Shown: positions 48,643 through 58,390 of the stretch, one piece after another | Position numbering within the stretch: position 1 is the stretch's first letter | How the letters are laid out: every line of letters begins with the position of its first letter | Assembly: GCA_036417435.1 (NCBI GenBank) | Contig: CM070901.1 | Location: 4,562,001-4,626,000, forward strand | Length of the DNA stretch: 64,000 nucleotides | Reading direction: 5' to 3' | From: Inia geoffrensis | Lineage: Eukaryota; Chordata; Mammalia; Artiodactyla; Iniidae | Notes under the pieces: generated by a model | The model's database searches: none | The model's input: the letters and a program-made list of their open reading frames with translations, nothing else | What the model was told of the DNA's origin: nothing | Translations under genes and position numbers: made by a program

Positions 48643-48757
48643 GAGGGAGGGGATATGGGGACATACGTATGCATGTGCCTGATTCACTTTGTTGTACAAC
48701 AGCAACTAACACAGTATTGTGAAGCACTTATACTCCAATAAAGATATATTAAAAAAA
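48643..48757 (+). mobile_element. Short L1 3'-end fragment
   Basis: GGGAGGGGATATGGGGACAT to TACTCCAATAAAGATATATT is the last 115 bp of the L1 family found at 36250-41656 (compare 41545-41655). It is a severely 5'-truncated insertion inside the older LINE. Confidence 0.92.
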
Positions 48758-50157
48758 GATATTTGTGAAATTATCCAGAATTCTGCCTAGAATGATAAAA
48801 AGAAACTATGAAAGAGATGTTAAGAGAAATGGAGGGTAAAAAGAGAACATGTGTATAATCAGAGTCCCAGAAGGAAAGAGGAGAAAGGATGGGGTTCAGA
48901 ATTTCCCAGAACTGACGAAAATCACCAGTCCAGGGTCAAGAAATGCAAAGAAATCAAGAAGGATGGATTAAAAAAAAAACTTCATCTCAATGCTTCATAG
49001 CGAAACTAGAAGTCTAAAGACATACAAAATATCTTAAAAGCAGAGAGAGAAGACAGATTACACTTCAAGATTACTTTCAAAATTCACATTATAACTAGAG
49101 ATGCTAGAAGACAGTGTAATGGTATTGCAAATGTACAGAAAGAAATGTCAATTTAGAATTCTTTATCAGTGAAGATATTTTTCAAGAGTGAGGGTGAAAT
49201 ACATACATTCCTCACCCAAACAAAAAGTGAGAGAATCAGTCAGCACCTATGGCATGTATTTTAGGCAGAAGGAAGGCAATCATAGGTGGGACATCTAAGA
49301 TGGAAATAAGAAAGAAGAGCAAACTAAGTGGTAGACGTCTGGGTAAATCTAAACAAACATTGATATAAAACAAGAGTATAATACAACATAAATAATGTAG
49401 TTTTGGAGGGTATTTTAAAGGTCCTTGTGTTGTTTGGGAGAAGGTTCATGTAGTGATAAACTTTGGACTTAATCAGATAAATTTGCCTGTTAAAATTTCC
49501 AGGATAATCACTAGATGAATAGGAACAGAGTACATAACTTACAAACTAGAATAGGGGAGAAGTGGAAGCATTACAAAAAAAAAAAAAATCAATCCTAAAG
49601 AAGGAAAGGTGAGAGAAAAAAACCACAGATCCGGAGAAGACAAATGGAAAGTACAACATTAGATGGCAGAAATAAATTCAAATATGTCAGCAATTATAAT
49701 ACATGCAATGGTCTAAATGTTCAACCTAAGAGTCAGTGATTATCAGACTAGACTGAAAGCCAAAAGTAACATTTGTTAGCTAAATCTACACATAATGATT
49801 TAGAAGGTTTTGATGTAATAGGATGAAAAGAGAGTTACTAGGTAAACACTAATCAGAAGAAATTTGTTTAGATACTAAGGCAAAAGCATTGCTAGAGTTT
49901 AAGAAAGTCACAACATAATTATAAGTTTACCAGGCAGATACAATAATTATAAACTGGCTTGCGTATTACAACACAGCCCCAAACTATATAAAGCAAAACT
50001 TGAAAGAACTGCAAATTGAGATAGACAAATCCACCGTCACATTAGGAGATTTCAAGTCATCTCGTCCATTAATTGAATTGTGTCAGGCAGATGCAAATCC
50101 AGTAAGAGGAGATGTCAACAACACAATCATAATATTTGATCAAGGACATATTTTTAT

Positions 50158-50290
50158 TTTTATTTAGTTATATTTTGGCTGTTTCGCATTGCGCGGCTTG
50201 TGGGATCTTAGTTCCATTGACCAGAGATTGAACCTGGGCCCACAGCAGTGAAAGTGCTGTGTCCTAACCACTGGACCACCACGGAATTCC
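50158..50290 (-). mobile_element. CHR-1-type SINE
   Basis: Antisense CHR-1 with GGATCTTAGTTCCATTGACC body and head GGACCACCACGGAATTCC. The flanks CAAGGACATATTTTTAT (50141-50157) and CAAGGACATGTTTTTAT (50291-50307) are a 17-bp target-site duplication with one mismatch. Confidence 0.95.
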
Positions 50291-50460
50291 CAAGGACATG
50301 TTTTTATGTATATTCTTTACAAACACACACAGAAAACTAAAATAAGCTCAAAACATTTTAAGATTATTAGCTTATAAACTATGTTCTTTGACCACGTGCA
50401 GACTATGTCCTTTGATGACTATAGTCCTGAAATACGTTAACATCAATCATCAAGTAGGAA

Positions 50461-52139
50461 ATATTACTGCTGAAATATGATCTTAGGAAGATCTAATACC
50501 AATTTGAAGACTTGCCCTTTGTAGAGTTCTCTACCACTCATGTCAGAAGTTCTAAAACTGCTAAACTTATACCATGGGTTTCAATAAACATCTCACCAAG
50601 ATAATTGTATACAAAATTCTCTTTTTTCAGTAATTTTAAACAAATCATGCAAATTGTGTCCATCTGTGTTTCTATCCCTTTTCCCTCAGTAATATCTGAA
50701 TAGATGAATAAACCTCTTCATCATGGTCAGCGTAAAAGCCAGTTTAAAAAGATTTGTGTGTGCGTATGTAGTATTTCCTTAAAGTAAATTAAAAAAATAT
50801 ATATTATGCAGTGGTATGACTGTCACTTAAATCTCAACAAATGGTTGGAGAAAACAGTTGTATTAATAGTTCCTCACCACAAATTAAAAACTCCTGATGC
50901 AGGCACCCCAGGTAGGGTTCCCTTCTTTGAAGAATTAAATATAATGAAAGTAGAAGTCTGAGAAATTTAGTGACACTTGGAGCAGAAGGGGTTTTTGAGT
51001 TTACCGATTTTTTTCCAAGGCTTTGGACTATGGTAACTTCTTATGTAGAAAAGAGTTTTATTTGGGAAAAAAATTATGTGGTGTATGTTCCCTCATTGTG
51101 AAACTGAAATCCACAGAATGATTTCTCAAAAGAGCACACAATTAGTAGCACTTTTAAATTTGAACATCATATCATTCATGTGATACACAAGCAGTAATTC
51201 CCATTTTACAAATGTAGGAACTGAGAAACTGAAGTGTCTCACCCGAAGGCAAGCTATGACAACACATTATGCTAAAATATAACTTTTTTGTTTCCCCATT
51301 ATGTCCTGTCCTCATTTTAAACTATCGGGTCTGACTATGCAATATATCTTGTTCTGTTGACCAAGTAACAGCCTATCTTTGGTAAGAATGTTTGAGATTG
51401 GTATAACTGAGTTTAATTTTAGGTTCTTGATTCTAAATTCTTTATTTAACTCCCAAGACTTCCTGTTTAACTTGTATGTCTCATGACTCACACTCTATAC
51501 ATACCACATTTGGTTTCCTCTCATCCTCTTACCTTTTACATGAATAAAGTCTGAAGCAACCCCTATTTGGATGAAAAACACTGAAGCCATGTGTCAAGGG
51601 TGGTAACGTGTGGGAGAAGCCTTCTCTGGAAGGTCTCTGCATTAACAGCCCAGCCCTGGACGGCCTTTCGCACGTCCATCCTAAGACTACTTCTAGCTCT
51701 GTTCTCACCCCAGGGAGAGAGGCGGTATAGGGTAGACCTGGTCTGAAATCCAGCTTGGCCATCATCCCGGGGTTGGTTTGACCCGCTTCGTCATCTATGA
51801 GATGCTCTGGTGAAAGTGTCTGTCACGTAGAGTGACCGCAAGTGCTGGGACGGTGCATACCAGCTGCTCCCACGTACCCCAGGGCTCTGAACACGGCAGC
51901 TCTTTGTACAAGCCCCTCTGCCCTCGGGCCGCCGTCCAGCCCTGAGCTCCCTGGCTGCCCTTTCACGAGGCCTGTCCCTTCGTGGGTGTGTCCCCAGGTG
52001 AGTGCTTGGCCGTCCGGCGGCCTGTGGTGGGGGAGGTCTGTGTCCCCGATGTGCAAGCAAGTGGAGCACTCTTATTTGGCTGCTTGGCAGGGCTCTTGAG
52101 CAGGTGCACGTCCTAACCTTACCGACTCCAGAGGGGGCG
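50461..52139. other. Unassigned DNA directly upstream of the DENND1B CpG island
   Basis: About 1.7 kb with no recent insertion and no gene. GC content rises from about 51800 towards the island. Proximal regulatory elements could lie here but none is specific enough to call. Confidence 0.5.
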
Positions 52140-52740
52140 GCTCTGGATTCGGAGGTAACCAGGCCCAGCTGGAGCTGAGCGGCACCTGGAGCTCCGTCCG
52201 GGTTTGCAGCCTGACAGCAATGTAACGCACCAGCCCACGGAGGGTCGAGTAAACACGGGCTATTGGTGCTCCGAGCGCACGCGGGGTGGAGCACAGGGCG
52301 AGTCCAGGTGCTTCGTCAGGTTCTTAGCTTTCCGCAGGCTGCAGCCCTGACGCCCCGAGCCTGGGCCGGCCGCGGGGAGGCGGCTGGCCCCGGGGAGGCA
52401 GCCGGCCGGTCCGGCGCTCAGGACGCGGGGCACTTGTGGTCTGGCCCTCTAGGGGGGCCCCCAGACGCCCGCCCACGGCCCGGCCCCTCGCCCCCCCGCG
52501 AGGGCCGGCGGGCCGTACGGCCCAGGTGAGGCGGTCCGGCCGCGGCCCCGCCCGCCGACTTCCTGGTTCGCGGAAGGTGCAGGCAGCTTGAGGCCGGCGC
52601 GAGGGGGCGGCGGGGGCGGCGGCCGCGCGGTCACCCGGGCGTGGGGGCGGGGCGGGCGTAGCTCTACAGCCGGGCCGCGGCCGCCGGGCTCTGAGCGGCC
52701 GTTCCCGCGGCGGCCGGCGGGGCGGGGCGGCCCCCGCGAC

Positions 52741-52765
52741 ATGCAGCCATGGACTGTAGGACCAA
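52741..52765 (+). promoter_or_regulatory. Overlapping upstream ORF in DENND1B leader (exon 1 part)
   Basis: An ATG at 52741 lies eight bases before the DENND1B start and in another frame (ATGCAGCCATGG). Read through the splice junction it encodes MQPWTVGPRKIQKEPLTWY and stops at TGA 55018-55020 in exon 2, overlapping the main reading frame by about 50 bases. The upstream ATG has G at -3 but C at +4, so it is a moderate start next to a strong one. Leaky scanning or short-distance reinitiation could tune DENND1B translation. The reading is direct; the regulatory role is inference. Confidence 0.55.
52749..52765 (+). CDS. DENND1B: DENND1B coding exon 1 (residues 1-5 and two bases of codon 6)
   Basis: ATG GAC TGT AGG ACC AA encodes MDCRT plus the first two bases of Lys6; the codon is completed by the first base of exon 2. 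The start lies in a strong context, GCAGCCATGG, with G at -3 and G at +4. The donor GTGAGTGCGG begins at 52766. The exon is far too short to appear as an open reading frame and was recognised from the N-terminal peptide and the matching phase of exon 2. It lies inside a CpG island. An out-of-frame ATG eight bases upstream (52741) is described separately. Confidence 0.9.
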
Positions 52766-54404
52766 GTGAGTGCGGGCGGCGGGCGGCGGCCCCTCCTCGG
52801 TCCCCCGACCCCGGGCCCCAGGACCCCCGGGTCCCCGGACGGCCTAGGCCGCGGAGCCTGCGGGCGGCGGGGGCGCGCGGCCCGGCGCGGAGGCCTGGGC
52901 GCCGGCGCGGCCGCTGCGGGTCCTGGGCCGCGGGTCGGACGTGACAGCCGGGCGCCCGCGCCGCGCCGGGCCGCGCGGTGCTGGTGTGAGGTGTCTTCCC
53001 GGCGCGGTCCCAGGTCCGTCTTTTTACGCCACTTCTTAGGACCTGAAAGGGGCCCCCGTGTGCGGTGATACGGCCGCTTGCCCCTGCCAGCGGGTCTCGG
53101 AGGCTGGGTGGGCGGTGGTGGTGTTTTGAGGTGTTGGCTCCGGTACCCACCAGGGGAGGCTTTTTTTCAGGAGACGAATTAGGCAGAAAGCTATTTGTGT
53201 TAAGTGTGGTGATTTTCTTTTGGGTACCTTAGAGGCATGAGTTTTATATTTTGCTACAGAAACTTAGTTTGCAAAGAATTCCATTTTTCTTTTCTTCCCC
53301 CGCCCCCCTTAACCCTCCCTTCCTCCGAGTTTAAAATCGTGAATATCGTGTATTTTTCTTTTAGCGTGAAAGGCCTTTAAAATTTCCCAGTATAATAGAA
53401 TCGATATTTACTATTTACACTTGAGAGATCCTAAAGACTATTACGAAAATTGTGTGATTTAGAATTGTTTTCTTCAGTGTTTGATATCTTGCGGGGGGTG
53501 GGTTGCTAGGTGCATGACGTGAAAAGTGGACCTTGTGACCTGAACCGGATTAGGAGGGAGGGTCACCTGACTGAGGGTCCAGATTGATTATTCCCATTGA
53601 AGCAAGTGAATCGTGGGAGGGCTGAGGAAACTTCTATTTGCAAATAAATTTATGTGGGTTGTCGCTTCCTATGTTTCTAGATTCTTGTAATAAATTTTTA
53701 AAAAATCGAGTGTTTATTTAGAAGCCAAAGCTGCCATTAGTTTCTTGAAGGAAGTGCATATTACAAACAGCCAATGCACACAAAGACACTAAGGTCTCCT
53801 TGGCAGGAATAACTGAAATATATTAACACTTTGATCACATGGACTTGGTGGTATCAGACTTTGACCTTTTATATTCTGGCAGAAAGAGATTAAAACAGAA
53901 CTAAGCTTAAAAAAAAAACCCAGAACTATGTTTTTAAAACAGATGTCTCAATAGGTTTCAATTTGCTTTTTGAAATAAAGCAGAGACTATGTTGAATGTA
54001 TGAGCAGTTAGTGAAGATGCGGATAAGTTTTGAATGAAGCAAAGCCTCACAGTTCTTAGTGGTAAAATCCAAGTATTGAGGCAGATGTCCAATTTCCCCA
54101 AAGATAATTGACATAAAATAAGACTTTTTTTGGTTGGCCTTGGAGGCTATGTATAGTTTGGTACTTTAAACATGCTTATGTGCTGTAATTATTATATCTC
54201 AAGGAAAGTATATGCGAAGTATTTCATTTAAGGAACATTATGAATGTCTCATGGTGCTCTAGAACATGGCAGGTGGAACCAGGTGTTCATTTACACTTGT
54301 ATTGCAAGTCCTTTGAAGAAAGCTGGAGAACCTGCTGTCAAGCGCTGCTGGCAGGGAAAGGTTGAGACACTTAGGAACGTACTGGCTTTCCGGTTTTGAT
54401 TCAG

Positions 54405-54600
54405 TAAGATAAAGGCAATGCTTTATATTTATACAGCACTTAATGCTTTATAAAGTACTGCCATTTGTATTATTTGATTTGTAATCCCCACCATTATTCT
54501 TTGAAGCGAACAGTGTACTTTATAGGTAAGAAAACAGGCTCAGAGGTTAAATGTTTTGCCCCAAGACTCCAGACTCCTAAGCCTCAGGGTTCTTAAGTTG
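54405..54600 (-). repeat. MIR relic in DENND1B intron 1
   Basis: Antisense MIR core: ATACAGCACTTAATGCTTTA, GTAATCCCCACCATTATTC, GTAAGAAAACAGGCTCAGAG and CCAAGACTCCAGACTCC. Confidence 0.75.
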
Positions 54601-54676
54601 CTGAACTAAGAAAACACTTTACTTCTTCTACGCTGTGGTCATGTAGTTACATGGAACATACTGAGACAAGAACGAG

Positions 54677-54686
<10 letters not shown>

Positions 54687-54718
<32 letters not shown>

Positions 54719-54908
54719 GGTACGCGGGCCTCTCACTGCTGTGGCCTCTCCCGTTGCGGAGCACAGGTTCCAGACGCGCAGGCTCAGCGGCCATGGCTCA
54801 CGGGCCCAGCCGCTCCGCGGCATGTGGGATCTTCCCGTATCGGGACACGAACCCGTGTCCCCTGCATCGGCAGGCGGACCCTCAACCACTGCGCCACCAG
54901 GGAAGCCC
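54687..54908 (-). mobile_element. CHR-2-type SINE, short form, near the exon 2 acceptor
   Basis: Antisense short CHR-2 with a 35-base T run (54682-54716), an almost consensus body and head CCACTGCGCCACCAGGGAAG. The 14-bp target-site duplication CGAGATTAATTTTT is identical at 54673-54686 and 54909-54922. The element ends 77 bp before DENND1B exon 2. Confidence 0.96.
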
Positions 54909-54985
54909 CGAGATTAATTTTTAGAGTTAAGAAAATATAAACTTCGCTATAGGAAATAAAAATAACAAAGTTCTTTTTCTTTTAG

Positions 54986-55050
54986 GGAAAATCCAGAAAG
55001 AACCTTTGACTTGGTATTGAGAGTGAAATGTCATGCCTCGGAAGATGAAG
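54986..55050 (+). CDS. DENND1B: DENND1B coding exon 2 (start of the uDENN module)
   Basis: The 65-bp exon is bounded by TTCTTTTTCTTTTAG upstream and GTATGTG downstream. Its first base completes Lys6, and it then reads ENPERTFDLVLRV and KCHASEDE; its last base starts codon 28. In the DENN family this region begins the uDENN (longin-like) part of the tripartite uDENN-cDENN-dDENN domain that binds RAB35. Compared with the human protein as I remember it (AN-PDRTFDLVLKV), the differences are conservative apart from Glu for Ala at residue 7. Exon phases (2 in, 1 out) match the junction with exon 1. An antisense CHR SINE ends about 77 bp upstream of the acceptor. Confidence 0.92.
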
Positions 55051-55619
55051 GTATGTGTTTGCTAATTCAAAACAAGCGCTAATGTTGTAGATGACCAGAA
55101 CGTGGTGGCATCAGGATCGTACTGAATTAAATGTGTATTCTGTGTCTAGTGTCTCAATTTCTGGTAATAAAATAGATGCTAAGTCTTTGCCACGAGGTGG
55201 TAGCAATCCAGAATGTTATCTGTGCAGCTTAAATTTCAGGTGTATGTAAAGGCCATGTAACTTACAACTTAACTTTACCATTGGTTGTTGAAGTTATTGT
55301 TAGTTTTGGTGGAAGGGCATGCCTTTTCATTTTTCGTTTGTTTTTGAAAATTCAGCTCCTTTTTTAAATGCTAGCAAAAAATTTCTCACCTGTACAAATG
55401 GGAGCTGCACCAGTTCCCTTTTAATGTTTCCCAAATGCAGAATGTGGACTGAGTACCCCCTCCATGGGGTTCACTTCGGGAGCCTAGGAGTTTCAGGGGG
55501 AGGTAAACAATCATGGGCCATTACTTGGAAGGGTTTCAGCTCTCAGTTCTATATAATTTCCTGAAAAGACAAGAACACTTTAGGATCATGAATTTTTGTC
55601 AGTTTCACCCCTACTTTTG

Positions 55620-55621
<2 letters not shown>

Positions 55622-55663
<42 letters not shown>
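55622..55663. repeat. GT microsatellite
   Basis: About 21 uninterrupted GT units in intron 2. It is likely length-polymorphic. Confidence 0.97.
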
Positions 55664-55664
<1 letters not shown>

Positions 55665-57303
55665 GGGTGGTGGAAAAGAGTAAGGGACATCTCTTCTCGC
55701 TCATTTCCATCGTATTGTGCCCTCGTACGATATGCTTTCATGGATATCTCCAGTGTATGATTTCACTGCCAGTGTACTTAGACCCCAGACAGCTTGATGA
55801 TTCAGTGTGGAATTTTTGTCCAGACTAATTGTCCACTATCAAGGCTTGGTGGAAAGTCTTTGGACACTCTTAGCTCCTGAAACCGGCCAGCAGTTATATG
55901 CTCCTAAGCAATTTGGAGCTGCACACCTTAAAATAGAGGAACCTAACCCAGCTGTGGTGAAGTGGACCTGGCTAATTTTAGGTAGAAAGTCAGACACCTT
56001 CCTGGCTCTGCCAGCCCTGCCTGCTGCACTTAGGCCCATGTGAGTTGCAGCTGTGGTCAGGTTTTTCCCCAGGCAGGGACTGATCCTAGGTTGTATGTGA
56101 GCTTTCTCCAATTAAAAAGGTAATCTTTTGTTGTCCTATATGTATTAACATTGGTCTGTTTACGTTCTTTCCAGGCCCAAGTAAGTTCTCTTTGAAGAGT
56201 CCAATGGATACGTTATTATTATTTTTTTTAGCTCCAATTTAAATCTGTTCTTATAGTATATTTAATATGAATAAATCTTCACAGTACCTACCGTAACGTC
56301 AGCTAAGGTGTGTGAAGTAGTGCTGACCTGATGTGTTTGTAAAACAGGCTAAATTCCTTTGGCAAACATGGTTTCTCTGTAATTTTAAATGCATGCTAAT
56401 GTGATCTTGATGAAAGCATGGACCTACCTTATGGAACACCCGATCTGTGCATGTGTGAGAGGGATTCGGACTTTCCATGCAGACTCCTGCGTGGTTTACT
56501 CCTTACTTCCGCCCTCTGCCTTTTTTCCATTTTTCAGGAACTGGTCATTTCAGTTGGTATCTTTTACCTCTGCCCTTCTTTTATTACCTTCAGGCCTTTT
56601 TGCTGCTGTTATTGTTAAATCGCTACTCATCAGAAACATCTTCACTTGTAGTTTAACCATTTATCCAGCATGATGAAGTTGGAAATACAATAAATGCTTA
56701 AAATAAGCACTTTGGCTTCTCGGAAGTTGCAATTAATCCTTTCTACCCACATATTCCATTAAAATGGCTCATTGGCAGCAAATTCAAAAGAGTTTTTAAA
56801 AAGCTAAATTCAACTATGTACAAAGCATTAACAACTGTTCTTTTTTGATTGTGACTTAAGTTTTTGAATATAACTAACATTTTAGGGCCTAACAAGTTAC
56901 ACTTTTTGTGCTCTGAAAAGTGATGCTACTGTACAACTAAAATTTTATGTCAAATTGAGAGTTCGATGTTTCTAAATTTTTTTTGTTAGTTTTCTACTGT
57001 ATTGATAAATATTGAAGGGCAAAATGCCGATAAATTATTAAAATAAGTTACTGGAATATTTTTATTTAACTATCAATGAAACCTATTTATCTAATGAGTC
57101 TCATATACGTATCAGTTTGTTTAAAGTAGGATACATTTTTTTTGGCTAACATTTACATGAACATAGATGATATTCTTATGTAGTAATGGACCTATAAAAC
57201 AAATGTGTAAATTAGGATGTATTAGGGTACAGATATAAAACCAATTTAAATAATAAGGAAACTTGATATTTCATAGGAGAGAAAGTCTAGAAGTAGGTCA
57301 CCA

Positions 57304-57372
57304 GAGGCACGAACCCGCGTCCCCTGCATCGGCAGGTGGACTCTCAACCACTGTGCCACCAGGCAAGCCCCC
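57304..57372 (-). mobile_element. CHR-2 SINE head only, 3'-truncated
   Basis: Only the tRNA-like first 65-70 bp of a short-form CHR-2 SINE is present, antisense (GGCACGAACCCGCG on the left to GCCACCAGGCAAGCCC on the right). The body and T-run tail are missing, which is the reverse of the usual 5' truncation. Confidence 0.85.
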
Positions 57373-58224
57373 CTGGTATAGTTTTTTGATGACTGTTTGA
57401 TCCAGCAGAAAATAGGATGCTCAGGGTAAACTTGGTTTATGCTAAGACTGGTCATGTTACATTAAGATATTTGGCATGTTTCTTGTTTACTTATTAATAG
57501 AGAAGTTTTAACTTATTTATCCCAAATAATTTACGTCATAAATATCTTCAGAGACAGACCGTCGTTAACTGAGTTTTAGTTACGATTGGAAATGGCGGTG
57601 CTGAACTGTAACTTGATACATCTGGCTCTGGTGAGGTGATGCTCATCATCTCATCTGTTGCTGTTTGGACTTGTTTCAAAGGCAGTATATTGATTTTTTT
57701 GAAAAGGACACATTTTAGAACACACGTGAAGGGCCCCGCAGATTTAAACATTGCTGTGAGTGGGGTTGGTAGTGCTTCCTACCGCGTCCCCTTTGTGTTA
57801 GTGGACAGGGTTCTGGTGGTGTCCGCCCAGCTGGCTGGGGAGTCTCCTTGTGGATGTTTTCCTGGCAGGACAACTTTCCTGGTAGCTTCTACTCCAACTT
57901 TCCGAGAGTGAGGTGCCAACATCTAGATCTTAACACTCTTCCTGTTGGGTTTCCAAACTGATTGCTGGCGCCCCTTTTCTTCTCTTTGCTGTCTTTCTTC
58001 TTCCCAGCCATCAGGGAAGGTCAGCCAGCAGGGTGGCCTTCGATTCTAATAACAGAACTTATTGTAACCCGGCTGCCCCTGCTTTCCCCAGAGTGATTCA
58101 GGGAAGTGAAAGGTAACCCTTGCTCAGTAGAAGATGGGAGATGCGGCCTCTTGGGGTTTTCCTTCCAGGCAGTGGCCTTGGCGCTCTACTTTCTCTTTCG
58201 TATTGTTGGCAGTGCACCCCCAGC

Positions 58225-58390
58225 AGCAGGAGGGCAGTAGCCCCTACTTGTGTAGCGCTTCGTGCCACACACAGTTCTGGGTGCTTTACAAAAATGCTGA
58301 GGTAGGAAATGAAGAAACTGAAGCACAGAGGAATGAAGAAAACTTTCCCAAAGCAGTCTGGCTCCAGAGTCTGTATTTTAACATATTGCC
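58225..58390 (-). repeat. MIR relic in intron 2
   Basis: Antisense MIR: CACACACAGTTCTGGGTGC, GAAGAAACTGAAGCACAGAG and GGCTCCAGAGTCTGTATTTT. Confidence 0.7.

Larger units (their letters stand above)
48330..50460 (+). repeat. Ancient L1M/HAL1-type remnant
   Basis: ORF1-like sequence (ATCAGAGTCCCAGAAGG, then GAATTTCCCAGAACTGACG and CTTAAAAGCAGAGAGAG) is followed by the start of ORF2-like endonuclease sequence (CAATGGTCTAAATGTTC, ACATTAGGAGATTTCAAG, and after the SINE TATGTTCTTTGACCACG). All frames are broken. A young L1 tail and a CHR-1 SINE have inserted into it. Confidence 0.65.
52140..53130 (+). promoter_or_regulatory. DENND1B: CpG island promoter of DENND1B
   Basis: Base composition changes sharply from AT-rich DNA to a block dense in CG dinucleotides, densest from about 52260 to 53110. 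No TATA box is seen ahead of the exon. GC boxes (Sp/KLF type) are visible: CCCCGCCC near 52546, GGGGGCGGGGCGGG at about 52643 and GGGGCGGGGCGG at about 52719. An ETS-type site, ACTTCCTG, lies at 52558-52565. Together these fit a broad housekeeping-type promoter firing to the right, with the start site probably between about 52560 and 52700. No gene on the opposite strand is supported, so a divergent promoter is not claimed. Confidence 0.8.
52766..54985 (+). other. DENND1B: DENND1B intron 1
   Basis: The 2220-bp intron runs from GTGAGT to TTTTAG. The first 350 bp are still CpG island. The middle (53130-54400) is AT-rich with no repeat I can name. The 3' part holds a MIR relic and an antisense CHR-2 SINE with a 35-base T run that ends close to the exon 2 acceptor. 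Confidence 0.85.

Noticed and set aside
52449..53150. 233-codon open frame on the minus strand across the CpG island
   Set aside because: GC-rich DNA has few stop codons; the reading is low-complexity (Arg, Gly, Pro, Ala), has no known domain and lies antisense over the DENND1B first exon.
57282..57298. A 16-base string AAAGTCTAGAAGTAGG shared with 3521-3536
   Set aside because: One 16-mer shared within 64 kb is near chance expectation, and the surrounding sequences do not align.
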